Position numbers and translations under genes: made by a program. From the NCBI RefSeq assembly GCF_016865365.1, contig NZ_AP024469.1:1541001-1605000 (forward strand): a stretch of DNA of 64,000 nt, in the 5' to 3' direction. The notes beneath the pieces were generated by a model. That model did not search any database. It worked only from the letters and a program-made list of their open reading frames with translations, and had not been told where the DNA came from. The DNA is from Geobacter sp. SVR (lineage in GTDB: Bacteria > Desulfobacterota > Desulfuromonadia > Geobacterales > Pseudopelobacteraceae). This document shows positions 53,361 through 62,147 of this stretch, in pieces (position 1 is the first letter of the stretch; every line of letters starts with the position of its first letter).

Positions 53361-54005
53361 ATGAAGCTGTCCGACAAGGCGGAAGAGATCCTGGAAGCGC
53401 TGTGGATCGCAGTGGAGGAAGAGGGGGCAGCGTTTCTGGACCCGGAGAAGTCGGGCATCGCGATACAGGATCCGGCATACGCCGAACTGACCGGTCATAC
53501 CCTGGTGGAGATCCGCCAGGGCATGGTCTACTTCCGACCGGAAGGGAAGGAGGAGGGGCGCATGACCATCCGGCGCCACCGCCTGGCTGAACGCCTGATG
53601 ATGGACGTGCTCAATATCCGCGGCGAGGACGGCGATTACAAGGCCTGTCAGTTCGAGCACCTGCTCAACGAAGGGGTGGACACCAAGGTCTGCACCATGC
53701 TCAATCATCCCGTCACCTGTCCCCACGGCAAACCGATTCCTCCCGGTGAATGCTGCGCCGCAGCCCGCGCCCAGGGGGATCTGGGGGTCGTGCCACTGAC
53801 CGAGTTCAAGGCGGGCCAGGAGGGGGAGATCGCCTACATCCAGACCGAGGACAACAAGAAGATGCAGAAACTGATGGCCATGGGGGTGCTGCCAGGCAAC
53901 AAGATCGCCCTGGTGCAGTCATTCCCCTCCTACATCTTCAGGGTGGGCTTTTCGGAATTTGCCATTGATACGAATCTCGCCAAGGAGATTTTCGTCAGGA
54001 AATAG
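53361..54005 (+). CDS. ideR: DtxR/IdeR-family metal-dependent regulator with C-terminal FeoA domain
   Basis: A 214-aa regulator. The N-terminal winged helix is degenerate in appearance (residues about 1-70). The dimerisation/metal region contains RRHRLAERLMMDVL, CQFEHLLNEGVD and CPHGKPIPPGECC, typical of DtxR/MntR proteins. The C-terminal 75 residues form an SH3-like FeoA domain (AGQEGEIAYIQTEDNKKMQKLMAMGVLPGN). The order fur-feoB-small gene-IdeR matches what I recall from Geobacter sulfurreducens, where IdeR is an iron regulator. The symbol is given on that basis. AAAGGAG precedes the ATG. Confidence 0.8.
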   Translation: MKLSDKAEEILEALWIAVEEEGAAFLDPEKSGIAIQDPAYAELTGHTLVEIRQGMVYFRPEGKEEGRMTIRRHRLAERLMMDVLNIRGEDGDYKACQFEHLLNEGVDTKVCTMLNHPVTCPHGKPIPPGECCAAARAQGDLGVVPLTEFKAGQEGEIAYIQTEDNKKMQKLMAMGVLPGNKIALVQSFPSYIFRVGFSEFAIDTNLAKEIFVRK

Positions 54006-54088
54006 GGCCCTGGCGAGCCGGGAAGGTTGACAAGCGGCTGACCGGGAACTTAATATAACCGCACCGCTTCCAATTCAGAAAGGCTTCT

Positions 54089-55285
54089 ATGAAGGTTATC
54101 ATTCTTCTCGGCGACGGCATGTCGGACGAGACATACGAACAACTGGGCAACAAGTCGCCGCTTCAGGCGGCCCAGACACCAAATATGGATTTCATGGCTC
54201 GCCATGGCCAGGTGGGACTGGCCAGCACGGTTCCCGCCGGACTGCCTCCCGGCAGTGACGTTGCCAATCTTTCGGTCTTCGGTTACGACCCGCGCAGCTG
54301 CTATACCGGCCGCTCGCCGCTGGAGGCTGTCAGCATGGGGGTCGAGCTCGGTCCCGAGGACGTCGCCTTCCGCATGAACCTGGTGACGCTCAAGCCCCAC
54401 GGCACCAAACTCTACATGGAGGATTTCTCCGCCGGCCATATCTCCACCGCCGAAGGGCGTGAACTGGTGGAGACGCTTCAGAAAGAGATCGGCAGCAAGG
54501 AGATCGAATTCCACGCCGGGGTCGGCTACCGCCATTTGATGGTCTGGCGTGGGGGCAAGGACGGTATGAAATCCACACCTCCCCACGACATCACCGGTAA
54601 GTCGGTGCTGGAATATCTTCCCAGCGGGGAGGGTGCCGAACGGCTGAACGAGATCATGAACCATGCCCAGATGGTGTTGCATGGTCACCCCCTCAACAAA
54701 CAGCGCAAGGACGCACATAAGCTGCCGGCCAACTCGGTCTGGCTGTGGGGGCACGGCAAAACGCCCCGCATCGACAGCTATCAGGAGAAATTCGGGCTCA
54801 AGGGCGCCGTCATTTCAGCGGTTGACCTGATCAAGGGCATCGGCCTCTGCGCCGGCCTGGACAGCATCGCGGTCGTGGGAGCCACCGGCTACATCGATAC
54901 CAACTACCTGGGCAAGGCCCAGGCTGCCCTGGCTGCGCTCGAAACGCACGACTTCGTCTACGTGCATGTGGAGGCACCGGACGAAGCGTCCCATTCCGGC
55001 AGAATGGACCATAAGCTGCAGGCCATCGAGGATTTCGACCGGCAGGTGGTCGGCACGGTACTGGAAGGCATCAAGCGCTTCGGTGACTATGCCATTCTCT
55101 GCACGCCGGACCATCCGACGCCGGTACGCCTGATGACTCACACCGCCGAAGCGGTGCCTTTCGTCATCTACCGCGGCGGCAGCGGTGCGGGCAACGGTGC
55201 AGCTTCCTACGACGAGCAACAGGCCCACGCTACCGGACTGGCGGTGGAGGGGCACACGCTGATGGAGATGCTGCTGAAGAATTAG
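54089..55285 (+). CDS. apgM: Cofactor-independent phosphoglycerate mutase, archaeal type
   Basis: Interconverts 3- and 2-phosphoglycerate in glycolysis and gluconeogenesis with metal ions. The 398-aa protein begins MKVIILLGDGMSDE (metal Asp), has the phosphoserine region PPGSDVANLSVFGYDP, the metal sites HVEAPDEASHSG and CTPDHPTPVRLMTH, and the central LWLWGHGK-like segment WLWGHGKTPR. This is the short ApgM form, not the 510-aa GpmI. It is followed by a terminator. Confidence 0.92.
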   Translation: MKVIILLGDGMSDETYEQLGNKSPLQAAQTPNMDFMARHGQVGLASTVPAGLPPGSDVANLSVFGYDPRSCYTGRSPLEAVSMGVELGPEDVAFRMNLVTLKPHGTKLYMEDFSAGHISTAEGRELVETLQKEIGSKEIEFHAGVGYRHLMVWRGGKDGMKSTPPHDITGKSVLEYLPSGEGAERLNEIMNHAQMVLHGHPLNKQRKDAHKLPANSVWLWGHGKTPRIDSYQEKFGLKGAVISAVDLIKGIGLCAGLDSIAVVGATGYIDTNYLGKAQAALAALETHDFVYVHVEAPDEASHSGRMDHKLQAIEDFDRQVVGTVLEGIKRFGDYAILCTPDHPTPVRLMTHTAEAVPFVIYRGGSGAGNGAASYDEQQAHATGLAVEGHTLMEMLLKN

Positions 55286-55315
55286 CCATTGCCGGTTTCA
55301 GGCGTGGAAACACAA

Positions 55316-55348
55316 GAAAGGGCACCGTAACGGGTGCCCTCTTTGCGT
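55316..55348. terminator. Terminator between apgM and nudC
   Basis: AAAGGGCACC pairs with GGGTGCCCTCTTT, and T residues follow on the plus strand. It can serve apgM and, more weakly, the convergent nudC. Confidence 0.75.
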
Positions 55349-55393
55349 TTGCAGCAGCGGAAGTTTGGACGCCGCCCTGCCCTATAAGGGATG

Positions 55394-56251
55394 TCAGCGT
55401 GCGAATGTATCGATGATCCAGCGTGCGATGCTCCGGCTGGGGGGCAGGATCGGCAGGGCGTCAACCGGAAACCAGCGGGCATCCTCCAGCTCGTTTTTGT
55501 CCACCTGGATATCGCCGCCGGCATAATCGGCCACGAACCCGGCCATGAGCTGGGCCGGGAAGGGCCAGTTCTGACTGCCGACATAGCGGATGTTCTCGGC
55601 GATAATGCCGGTTTCCTCGCGGATCTCGCGCAGGGCGCATTCCTCGAGCGATTCCCCGAAGTCGAGGAATCCCGCCACCAGGCTGTAGCGTCCGGCGGGC
55701 CACTCGGCCTTGCGGGTCAGCAGCACCTGGTTGCCCCGTTTTACCAGGACGATGGCGCAGGGGTGGATGTGAGGGTAGTGCTCTGCGCCGCACTCGCGGC
55801 AGCGTCTGCCCCAGGTGCCGGAAATGTTGTCGGTCTCAGCTCCGCAGCGGGAACAGTGCCGGCCATTACTTTCCCAGTGCAGGATCTGTTTGGCAAGTCC
55901 GGAGATGGTCAGGGTGCTTATATCGAGCCGGTTTTCGCTGGCGTTGAATGCTTCGGCAGTGAGAGGGGCCTGCAGTTCGAGGCTGCTGCTGACGGTAAAG
56001 CCCCGCAGCGGTTTACCCCGCCACAATCCGATGTACAGCGGCGCCTGATCCGATTCCAGCCAGGAGGGCAGTTCCCCTTCGGGCAGGCTCGGTGCTCCTC
56101 CCGGTTGTTCCTGTACGATGATGCCGCCACCCCGGATGATCGCCCAGTAGCCCGGTTCGCGCGGTTGCTGCGGCAATGGCGTGCATGGCTGGAATTCACT
56201 CCTGATGGAGGAATAATTGAAAGGAAGATTGATCTGTTCGGGATAGGGCAT
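55394..56251 (-). CDS. nudC: NAD+ diphosphatase (NADH pyrophosphatase), Nudix family
   Basis: Hydrolyses NAD(H), and possibly NAD-capped RNA, to NMN and AMP. The zinc ribbon is CSRCGAETDNISG followed by CRECGAEHYP. The Nudix box FGESLEECALREIREETGI and a downstream SQNWPFPAQLMAGFVADY, the NudC-specific SQPWPFPxSLM motif, are clear. ATG 56251 gives 285 aa, and the frame is open further upstream to a TTG at 56311. The gene is divergent from mltG. Confidence 0.92.
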   Translation of the reverse strand: MPYPEQINLPFNYSSIRSEFQPCTPLPQQPREPGYWAIIRGGGIIVQEQPGGAPSLPEGELPSWLESDQAPLYIGLWRGKPLRGFTVSSSLELQAPLTAEAFNASENRLDISTLTISGLAKQILHWESNGRHCSRCGAETDNISGTWGRRCRECGAEHYPHIHPCAIVLVKRGNQVLLTRKAEWPAGRYSLVAGFLDFGESLEECALREIREETGIIAENIRYVGSQNWPFPAQLMAGFVADYAGGDIQVDKNELEDARWFPVDALPILPPSRSIARWIIDTFAR

Positions 56252-56380
56252 GGGGGCCTCGTGCGCCCGGCTGAAATGCCGGCTCGAAATGTGTATCTCC
56301 TTGTCTAGCAACTTCGGTCAGGGCTGTCAACCCTTGCGGACCAGCTCCTGTGCTTGACTGTACGGATAAAAACCGGGATA

Positions 56381-57388
56381 ATGCTCCCGATGCCTGCTCT
56401 GAAACCCACACCTAAAATCCTCACGACACTTCTCGTTCGCGTCTGTCTCTCGATTCTACTGGTCTGGTACCTTTACTGCCTGCTGGTGCCGGCCGGGAAG
56501 GGCGCCGTAACTCGCGACGTTTCATTTCCCGCGGGCAGCGGTATTCGCAAACTGGCTGCGGACTTGAAATCGGGCGGCATCATCCGCAGCACCTGGCACT
56601 TTGTCCTGGTCAGCCGGCTGAGGGGGCAGGCCCAGCGGCTCAAGGCAGGTGACTATCGCTTCAACGACGGTATGAGCACGGCTGAGATTCTGCGCAAGGT
56701 TGCTGCGGGTGAGGTGGATTTCAGGCGTTTTGCGCTGCCGGAAGGCTACTCGATCTATCAGGCAGCGGAGCTGCTGGAACAGCAGGGTATTTTCAAAAAA
56801 GATGTCTTCCTGGAGAAGTGCCGCGACAGCGCTCTTCTGGCGCGATTGGGTGTTCCGGGTTCCAGCGTCGAGGGTTATCTTTTTCCTGCGACCTACAATC
56901 TGTCGCTGAACGGCACCGAGGAGCAGCTGATCAGCCAGATGGTGGCGCACTTCAACAAGATGGCCGGCAGTCTCGATCTTACCGGACGATCCGGCCTGAC
57001 GCTGCACAAGCTCGTCACCCTGGCCTCGCTGATCGAGAAGGAAGCGGTCAGCCCCGAGGAGAAGCCGCTGATATCTTCCGTATTCCACAACCGACTGCGT
57101 CTCGGCATGCCGCTGCAGAGCGACCCGACTTCGGTCTACGGTGTGCGGGCCTTTGCCGGGAAAGTCACCAAAAAAGACATCGGCCGTCAGTCAGAGTACA
57201 ACACCTATCTCAATCGGGGCTTGCCCCCCGGTCCCATCGGCAACCCCGGCGCCGATGCCCTTCAGGCCGCATTGCAGCCCGCGGATACCCCCTATCTCTA
57301 CTTTGTCGCCCGACAGAACGGAACCCACCAGTTTTCCCGCACTCTCGAAGAACACAACCGCGCTGTCAATCACTACCTCAGGCGTTGA
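56381..57388 (+). CDS. mltG: Endolytic murein transglycosylase MltG
   Basis: Inner-membrane enzyme of about 335 aa that cuts nascent peptidoglycan strands. One N-terminal membrane helix (LLVRVCLSILLVWYLYCLLV) is followed by a LysM-like domain (FPAGSGIRKLAADLKSGGII) and the YceG core. The catalytic Glu is in TLASLIEKEAVSPEEKP, with FHNRLRLGMPLQSDPTSVYG, YNTYLNRGLPPGPIGNPG and FVARQNGTHQFS. The start may be the ATG at 56381 or the one at 56390; neither has a strong ribosome binding site. Confidence 0.92.
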   Translation: MLPMPALKPTPKILTTLLVRVCLSILLVWYLYCLLVPAGKGAVTRDVSFPAGSGIRKLAADLKSGGIIRSTWHFVLVSRLRGQAQRLKAGDYRFNDGMSTAEILRKVAAGEVDFRRFALPEGYSIYQAAELLEQQGIFKKDVFLEKCRDSALLARLGVPGSSVEGYLFPATYNLSLNGTEEQLISQMVAHFNKMAGSLDLTGRSGLTLHKLVTLASLIEKEAVSPEEKPLISSVFHNRLRLGMPLQSDPTSVYGVRAFAGKVTKKDIGRQSEYNTYLNRGLPPGPIGNPGADALQAALQPADTPYLYFVARQNGTHQFSRTLEEHNRAVNHYLRR

Positions 57389-57432
57389 TCCATACATAAA
57401 CCTTATCCGTGTTTGGATTCCGCGGGTTGGCC

Positions 57433-58590
57433 TTATTTTCCTGCCGGCACGAGATCGATGACAGTAACCTCCGGCGGGGCCAGGAAGCGTATGGGAGGAC
57501 CCCAGGTGCCGCTGCCCCGGCTGACGTGCAGCAGAGAGCCGGCTTTGGTTCTCGCCGTGCCGCTCGTCTGGGGGTAGTGGAGCCGTACCAGCAGGTTGAA
57601 AGGAAATATCTGTCCCTGGTGGGTGTGTCCCGAAAGCTGAAGGTCGAACAAACCGTCGCTGGCAGGATGCACCAGCGGACGGTGCTTGAGCAGGATCTTG
57701 AAAGAATGGGGAGGCGTCTGCCGCAATAGTCCCTGTTCAGAAGCAGCCAACGCTTCCTTGCCCGCGGGGCCGGCAGGATCGTCGACCCCGGTTATTGAGA
57801 GGTACGGTGCGACCGCATATGATCCCCCCTGCAGCAACCTGAATCCCGCTGAACGGGTGAACGCCAGCGCATGCTCGGGTCCGGCATAAAATTCATGGTT
57901 GCCGGACACAGCGAATTTTCCGCGTGGCGCCTTTATATCTGCCAGCATACGCTCCATTCTGCTGTCGGCGGTGTCCCCCTCTCTGAGAGAAAGTCTGCCA
58001 TCCACCAGGTCGCCGGTGGATACCAGGATGTCCGGTCCGGCAGCCCTGACCGCAGCCAGAATGCGCTCCAGTCGTGCTTCGCGTGTGATCAGCCCCAGGT
58101 GAACATCGGATATCTGCACGATTCTGATCCGGTTTACACCGGCCGGGATCTTGGCAGAGGGGACGGAGAGATACTCCGTGCGGATTGCCCGCGCTTCGAA
58201 GAACCCGTAGATCGTGGCGCTGATAGCGGTCAGCAGCGCAATTTCGCAGGTGCAGCGGGGAGAAAGCAGAACAGGGAAGGGGAGGTTGAAGAGGCTGGTG
58301 AATCCGGATGCGGTGAGGCGAAGGATGTCCAGGGTCAGCAGGGCCGCACCCAACAGGAACAGGACGCCCATCCAGAGATAGGCGGGCCAGGCCAAAGTCG
58401 TGGCCAGGCGGTCATGGCCGTGATGCTCGGCCAGCCTGACCAGTATCGGGGCTGCGACCATCAGGAGCATCAGTCCGGCCAGAAGGACGGTTACCCCCTG
58501 CGACAGCCGGAAGGCAGTACGCAGGCTGATCAGGATGTAGGCGTGCAGGCCGCCGTAAAGGCCCAAAAAAGAGATCAGGAAGAGGGACAT
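57433..58590 (-). CDS. Membrane-anchored metallophosphoesterase, 385 aa
   Basis: Four or five N-terminal membrane helices (about 1-145) precede a calcineurin-like phosphoesterase domain. Metal motifs are IVQISDVHLGL (D-x-H), STGDLVDG (GDxxD), SGNHEFYAG (GNHE), LKHRPLV and LSGHTHQGQIFP (GHTH). This layout matches YkuE/YaeI-like phosphodiesterases that may act on lipid substrates. The ATG at 58590 overlaps the last 16 bases of rnhB. A longer frame starts inside rnhB and is rejected. Substrate unknown. Confidence 0.85.
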   Translation of the reverse strand: MSLFLISFLGLYGGLHAYILISLRTAFRLSQGVTVLLAGLMLLMVAAPILVRLAEHHGHDRLATTLAWPAYLWMGVLFLLGAALLTLDILRLTASGFTSLFNLPFPVLLSPRCTCEIALLTAISATIYGFFEARAIRTEYLSVPSAKIPAGVNRIRIVQISDVHLGLITREARLERILAAVRAAGPDILVSTGDLVDGRLSLREGDTADSRMERMLADIKAPRGKFAVSGNHEFYAGPEHALAFTRSAGFRLLQGGSYAVAPYLSITGVDDPAGPAGKEALAASEQGLLRQTPPHSFKILLKHRPLVHPASDGLFDLQLSGHTHQGQIFPFNLLVRLHYPQTSGTARTKAGSLLHVSRGSGTWGPPIRFLAPPEVTVIDLVPAGK

Positions 58591-59225
58591 GGCACATGCT
58601 CGCGGACACCACCGAAGGTCAGGCGGTGGACAATACAGGGCCCCAGTTGCCGGATGGCCTCCAGATGAGAGGCGCAGCCATAGCCCTTGTGTGCGGAAAA
58701 TCCGTATCCCGGATAGTGCAGATCCAGTTCGCACATCAGGCGGTCGCGGGTAACCTTGGCAATGATCGAGGCGGCGGCGATCGAAAGGCTGAGGGAATCC
58801 CCCTTTTTGACGGTCTTCTGGGGGATGGGGGCTTCAATGGTGCTGATGCCGTCGATCAGCAGGAAATCGGGAATGGGGGAAAGCTGCGTGACCGCCTCCA
58901 GCATGGCCTGCCGTGTGGCCTGCAGGATATTGATCCGGTCGATCACCTCGGGCCCGACGATGCCGATGCCGACCGCCGAGGCCTGCTCCATGACCAGGTC
59001 GAACAGGCGTTCCCGTGTCTCAGGGGTCAGCTTTTTGGAGTCGTCAACCTCGGCCAGGCGCAGTCCCTCCGGCAGGATGACGGCAGCCGCTACCACAGGG
59101 CCGGCCAAGGGGCCGCGGCCGGCCTCGTCGATACCGGCAATCGCCCTGTATCCACGGCGTTGGGCCTGCTGTTCGAAGGTCAGGATATCAAAGGGGGGCG
59201 AGGCGAACAGTTCAGGCTGTGTCAT
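58575..59225 (-). CDS. rnhB: Ribonuclease HII
   Basis: Removes ribonucleotides from DNA-RNA hybrids. The active-site motif GIDEAGRGPLAGPVV supplies the first Asp and Glu, DSKKLTPETRE is typical, and further acidic residues lie in LIDGISTI and ASIIAKVTRDRLM. Length 216 aa is normal. It lies downstream of rplS, separated by a terminator, and overlaps the metallophosphoesterase gene. Confidence 0.95.
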   Translation of the reverse strand: MTQPELFASPPFDILTFEQQAQRRGYRAIAGIDEAGRGPLAGPVVAAAVILPEGLRLAEVDDSKKLTPETRERLFDLVMEQASAVGIGIVGPEVIDRINILQATRQAMLEAVTQLSPIPDFLLIDGISTIEAPIPQKTVKKGDSLSLSIAAASIIAKVTRDRLMCELDLHYPGYGFSAHKGYGCASHLEAIRQLGPCIVHRLTFGGVREHVPCPSS

Positions 59226-59242
59226 TGCTGGTCCCCTAAATG

Positions 59243-59272
59243 CGAAAGGCCCCGCATATGCGGGGCCTTTCG
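59243..59272 (-). terminator. Terminator after rplS, perfect 30-bp palindrome
   Basis: CGAAAGGCCCCGCAT (59243-59257) pairs directly with ATGCGGGGCCTTTCG (59258-59272). It lies 14 bases beyond the rplS stop and may partly insulate rnhB. Confidence 0.8.
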
Positions 59273-59286
59273 GCGTGATTCAACTG

Positions 59287-59643
59287 TTACGCACCGGCCA
59301 CGTATTTCTTTTCGCGGATCCTGGCTGCCTTGCCGCGCAGCTTGCGCAGGTAGTACAGCTTGGCGCGGCGGACATGACCGCGGGTGACGACTTCGACGGC
59401 TTCGATGGAGGGTGAGTGAATCGGGAAGACCCTCTCCACGCCGATGCCGTTGGAGATCTTGCGAACCGTGAACGACTCGCGGATGCCCCCGTTCTGACGG
59501 GCGATCACCACACCCTGATACGCCTGGAGGCGACGCTTGTCCCCTTCGACGATGGCCACCTGCACCTTGACGGTATCCCCTACTTTAAAAGCCGGGATGT
59601 TCTTCTTCATCTGCTCGAATTCAAGAAAATCGATGGTGTTCAT
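59287..59643 (-). CDS. rplS: Ribosomal protein L19
   Basis: Large-subunit protein of 118 aa at the 30S-50S interface. Visible motifs are [52 protein letters not shown] and [25 protein letters not shown]. It lies 43 bases after the SPOUT methyltransferase gene. This is the expected place after trmD. Confidence 0.97.
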   Translation of the reverse strand: MNTIDFLEFEQMKKNIPAFKVGDTVKVQVAIVEGDKRRLQAYQGVVIARQNGGIRESFTVRKISNGIGVERVFPIHSPSIEAVEVVTRGHVRRAKLYYLRKLRGKAARIREKKYVAGA

Positions 59644-59685
59644 TGGTACTTCCTCCTCTATGTCTCTATTGCTGATCGAATGAAT

Positions 59686-60261
59686 CTACCGCGTTCCCCT
59701 CAGACGGTCGAGCATGATGGCAGCTGCCGAACGCACCGAGAGGTGATTATATGTGCCTGCCCCGGCAATGGGTGCCAGGATGTGGTCCGCTGACGCAAAG
59801 CACTCTTCCGTGAGACCCCAGCCGGTGCCGAGGAGCAGCAGGTAGGGCTGCCCGAGGTCAGTCTGCAGCATCTGGCGCAACTGGTCGAAACCGATGCTGC
59901 CGGAGCGTTGCGTTGCACCGGTGATTATCGTTCTGACCGGTGCCGAAAAGCCGCTTTGGAATTCTGCAACGGCTGTCTTGAGCTTATCGCAGATTCTGAC
60001 GATATCGAGCGCTGCCTTGCGGTCCTTGTTATAGTCGGCGCCCCAACCCTCCTGCCAGTGCCCGGCGATGCGCTGGGCCAAGGTACGCTGATCGGCGGAG
60101 GGTGTCACGATATAGAAGCGGTCCAGGCCGAACGTTTTCGATGCGCGGGCGATGTCATGCAGATCGAGGTTCGTCAGCGCGGTCGTCACGGTCTCGCCAT
60201 GCTTGTTGTAGACCGGGTAGTGCAGAAGCGCGATGGCCAGATTAACCGAAGGTGGTGTCAT
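59686..60261 (-). CDS. SPOUT-type RNA methyltransferase next to TrmD, 191 aa
   Basis: A small cytoplasmic protein with the deep-knot end of the SPOUT fold ([13 protein letters not shown], then [27 protein letters not shown]). The N-terminal half begins [34 protein letters not shown]. Members of this family sit beside trmD in many deltaproteobacteria and probably methylate an unidentified RNA. The gene start overlaps trmD by 20 bases, so expression is coupled. Confidence 0.85.
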   Translation of the reverse strand: MTPPSVNLAIALLHYPVYNKHGETVTTALTNLDLHDIARASKTFGLDRFYIVTPSADQRTLAQRIAGHWQEGWGADYNKDRKAALDIVRICDKLKTAVAEFQSGFSAPVRTIITGATQRSGSIGFDQLRQMLQTDLGQPYLLLLGTGWGLTEECFASADHILAPIAGAGTYNHLSVRSAAAIMLDRLRGTR

Positions 60262-60988
60262 CTTCCCTCTCCAGTTCGGCCAGCAGCTTCCGGTCTTCCT
60301 TGTTCAGTTCAAAGCCTGCCAGCAGGTCGGGGCGCAAGGCTCGCGTCCTGCGCAGAGATTCGCGCCGCCGCCACTTCCTGATCAGCGCATGATTACCGGA
60401 AAGCAGAATCTCCGGCACCTTGAGCCCGCGAAAATCGGTCGGACGGGTATACTGGGGATACTCCAGCAATCCGTCGCAAAAGGAGTCGGTCAGTGCCGAT
60501 TCTTCGCTGCCGAGTACCCCGGGGATCAGTCTGGTGACCGCATCCACGATGGTCATGGCAGCAATTTCCCCCCCGGACAGAACGAAATCACCGAGCGAGA
60601 TATCCTCCTCGATGTACAGCTCGCGTATCCTTTCGTCGATCCCCTCATACCGGCCGCAGATGATGATCAGGCCCGGCAGGACCGCCAGTTCCGATGCGAC
60701 CGCATGAGTGAGGCGCCGTCCCTGGGGGGAGGTCATGACTACCCGGGAAGCGGGCTGCAGCGTCTTGACCGCTTCGATGCAGGCAGCCATCGGCTCGACC
60801 TTCATCACCATTCCGGCGCCGCCGCCGTAGGGAGTGTCGTCGGTGACCTGGTGCTTGTCCGTGGCATAGTCACGGATGTTGTGCAGTGCTATGTCAATGA
60901 GCTGCTTGTCTCTGCCCCGCTTGATGATGCTCGCGTCGAAAGGTCCGACGAACATCTCGGGGAAAAGCGTCAGTATATCGAACTTCAT
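60242..60988 (-). CDS. trmD: tRNA (guanine-N1)-methyltransferase (m1G37)
   Basis: A 248-aa SPOUT enzyme that methylates G37 next to the anticodon and prevents frameshifting. Visible are [25 protein letters not shown], the AdoMet knot [13 protein letters not shown] and [27 protein letters not shown]. Its ATG overlaps the rimM stop (ATGA). Order rimM-trmD-SPOUT-rplS is the normal cluster. Confidence 0.97.
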   Translation of the reverse strand: MKFDILTLFPEMFVGPFDASIIKRGRDKQLIDIALHNIRDYATDKHQVTDDTPYGGGAGMVMKVEPMAACIEAVKTLQPASRVVMTSPQGRRLTHAVASELAVLPGLIIICGRYEGIDERIRELYIEEDISLGDFVLSGGEIAAMTIVDAVTRLIPGVLGSEESALTDSFCDGLLEYPQYTRPTDFRGLKVPEILLSGNHALIRKWRRRESLRRTRALRPDLLAGFELNKEDRKLLAELEREDDTTFG

Positions 60989-61506
60989 AGGTCCAGCAGG
61001 CCTTCCAGTGGGGTGATCAGCATTCTGCCGTCGGCCAGGTCGACGCTGCTGATAACGTCGGCGATGGCAGGTATCAGATATTCCCGATCCTTGCCGGTGA
61101 CCACATATATGTCGCTGGCGCCCGACTCGAAAATGTCACTGATGGTGCCGAGTTCGATTCCATCCACCGTGGCGACGGAAAGGCCGATCAGGTCGCACCA
61201 GTAATACTCGTCCTCTTCCGTTTCAGGCAACTGGCTCCGCAGGAGGCAGATTTCACTCCCTACCAGATGGAGAACCTGGTTGATGTTCTCGAATCCCTTC
61301 AGTCCGATCAGGAACTTTCCGCCATGGGCAACCAGACTTGCAACAGCGTGCTTCTGCAACGAACCATCCGACGACTTCAGCGTTATCGTGCCGGCTGCGT
61401 TAAGGCTTTCCATGTTACCGGAAAAAGAAAAAACCTTGAGCAGCCCCCTGATACCGTGGGTTCCGATAATTTTCCCCACGGGGACCAGCGTGTCAGGAGC
61501 AGGCAT
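60985..61506 (-). CDS. rimM: 16S rRNA processing protein RimM
   Basis: 30S maturation factor (173 aa) that binds S19. The N-terminal RimM domain has [18 protein letters not shown] and the PRC-barrel domain [24 protein letters not shown]. The ATG shares one base with the KH gene's stop (TAATG), and the end overlaps trmD. Confidence 0.95.
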   Translation of the reverse strand: MPAPDTLVPVGKIIGTHGIRGLLKVFSFSGNMESLNAAGTITLKSSDGSLQKHAVASLVAHGGKFLIGLKGFENINQVLHLVGSEICLLRSQLPETEEDEYYWCDLIGLSVATVDGIELGTISDIFESGASDIYVVTGKDREYLIPAIADVISSVDLADGRMLITPLEGLLDL

Positions 61507-61736
61507 TATTCCACGATCTTGAGGATGGCTTTTTTGTTGTCCTTGGTGGAAACCGCATTGAGGATGGTACGGATAGCCTTGGCCGTACGTCCTTCCTTGC
61601 CGATGATGCGTCCCATGTCTTCTTTTGCCACGGTCAATTTTATGACCAGCGTATCCTCTTCCATCTCTTCTGCAGCTTGGACCTGTGCGGGATCATCGAC
61701 GAGTGACTTGGCAATGGTTTCAACAAGTGCTTTCAT
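61506..61736 (-). CDS. khpA: KH-domain RNA-binding protein (KhpA/YlqC)
   Basis: A 76-aa protein with one KH fold and the signature VAKEDMGRIIGKEGRTAKAIRTIL. It usually pairs with KhpB/Jag in RNA binding. It sits between rpsP and rimM, the conserved position, and is translationally coupled to rimM. Confidence 0.95.
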   Translation of the reverse strand: MKALVETIAKSLVDDPAQVQAAEEMEEDTLVIKLTVAKEDMGRIIGKEGRTAKAIRTILNAVSTKDNKKAILKIVE

Positions 61737-61801
61737 GTCGGTTTCCTCTGCTGATTAGAATATCCGGAGTACCGGAGGTGGATGACGGATACGCTTTTTC
61801 G

Positions 61802-62059
61802 TCAGGCTGCCGCCTTGTCCAAAATGCCGGCTTTTTTGAGAAGCTGACGGACAGTGTCGGTCGGCTGCGCGCCCTTGCCGAGCCAGGACAGGATTTTTTC
61901 TTCGTTCAGTTTGAAAACAGCGGGATTCTTGGTGGGATCATAGGTGCCCATGTTTTCGATGAAACGTCCATCCCTGCGGCTACGCTCGTCGGCGACTACC
62001 ACCTGGTAGAAGGGTCTCTTTTTTGCGCCTGCGCGTGCAAGCCTGATCTTTGTTGCCAT
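61802..62059 (-). CDS. rpsP: Ribosomal protein S16
   Basis: An 85-aa small-subunit protein. The start [41 protein letters not shown] and the end [19 protein letters not shown] are typical. It lies 66 bases before khpA and 88 bases after ffh. AGGAGGATAAACC precedes the ATG. Confidence 0.97.
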   Translation of the reverse strand: MATKIRLARAGAKKRPFYQVVVADERSRRDGRFIENMGTYDPTKNPAVFKLNEEKILSWLGKGAQPTDTVRQLLKKAGILDKAAA

Positions 62060-62147
62060 GGTTTATCCTCCTGAGTTGATTCTTTTTTTTAAAGTTGTGA
62101 GCTGCTATGTACCCGGGCAGCGTAGAACTGCCGTTCATGCATCGAAT

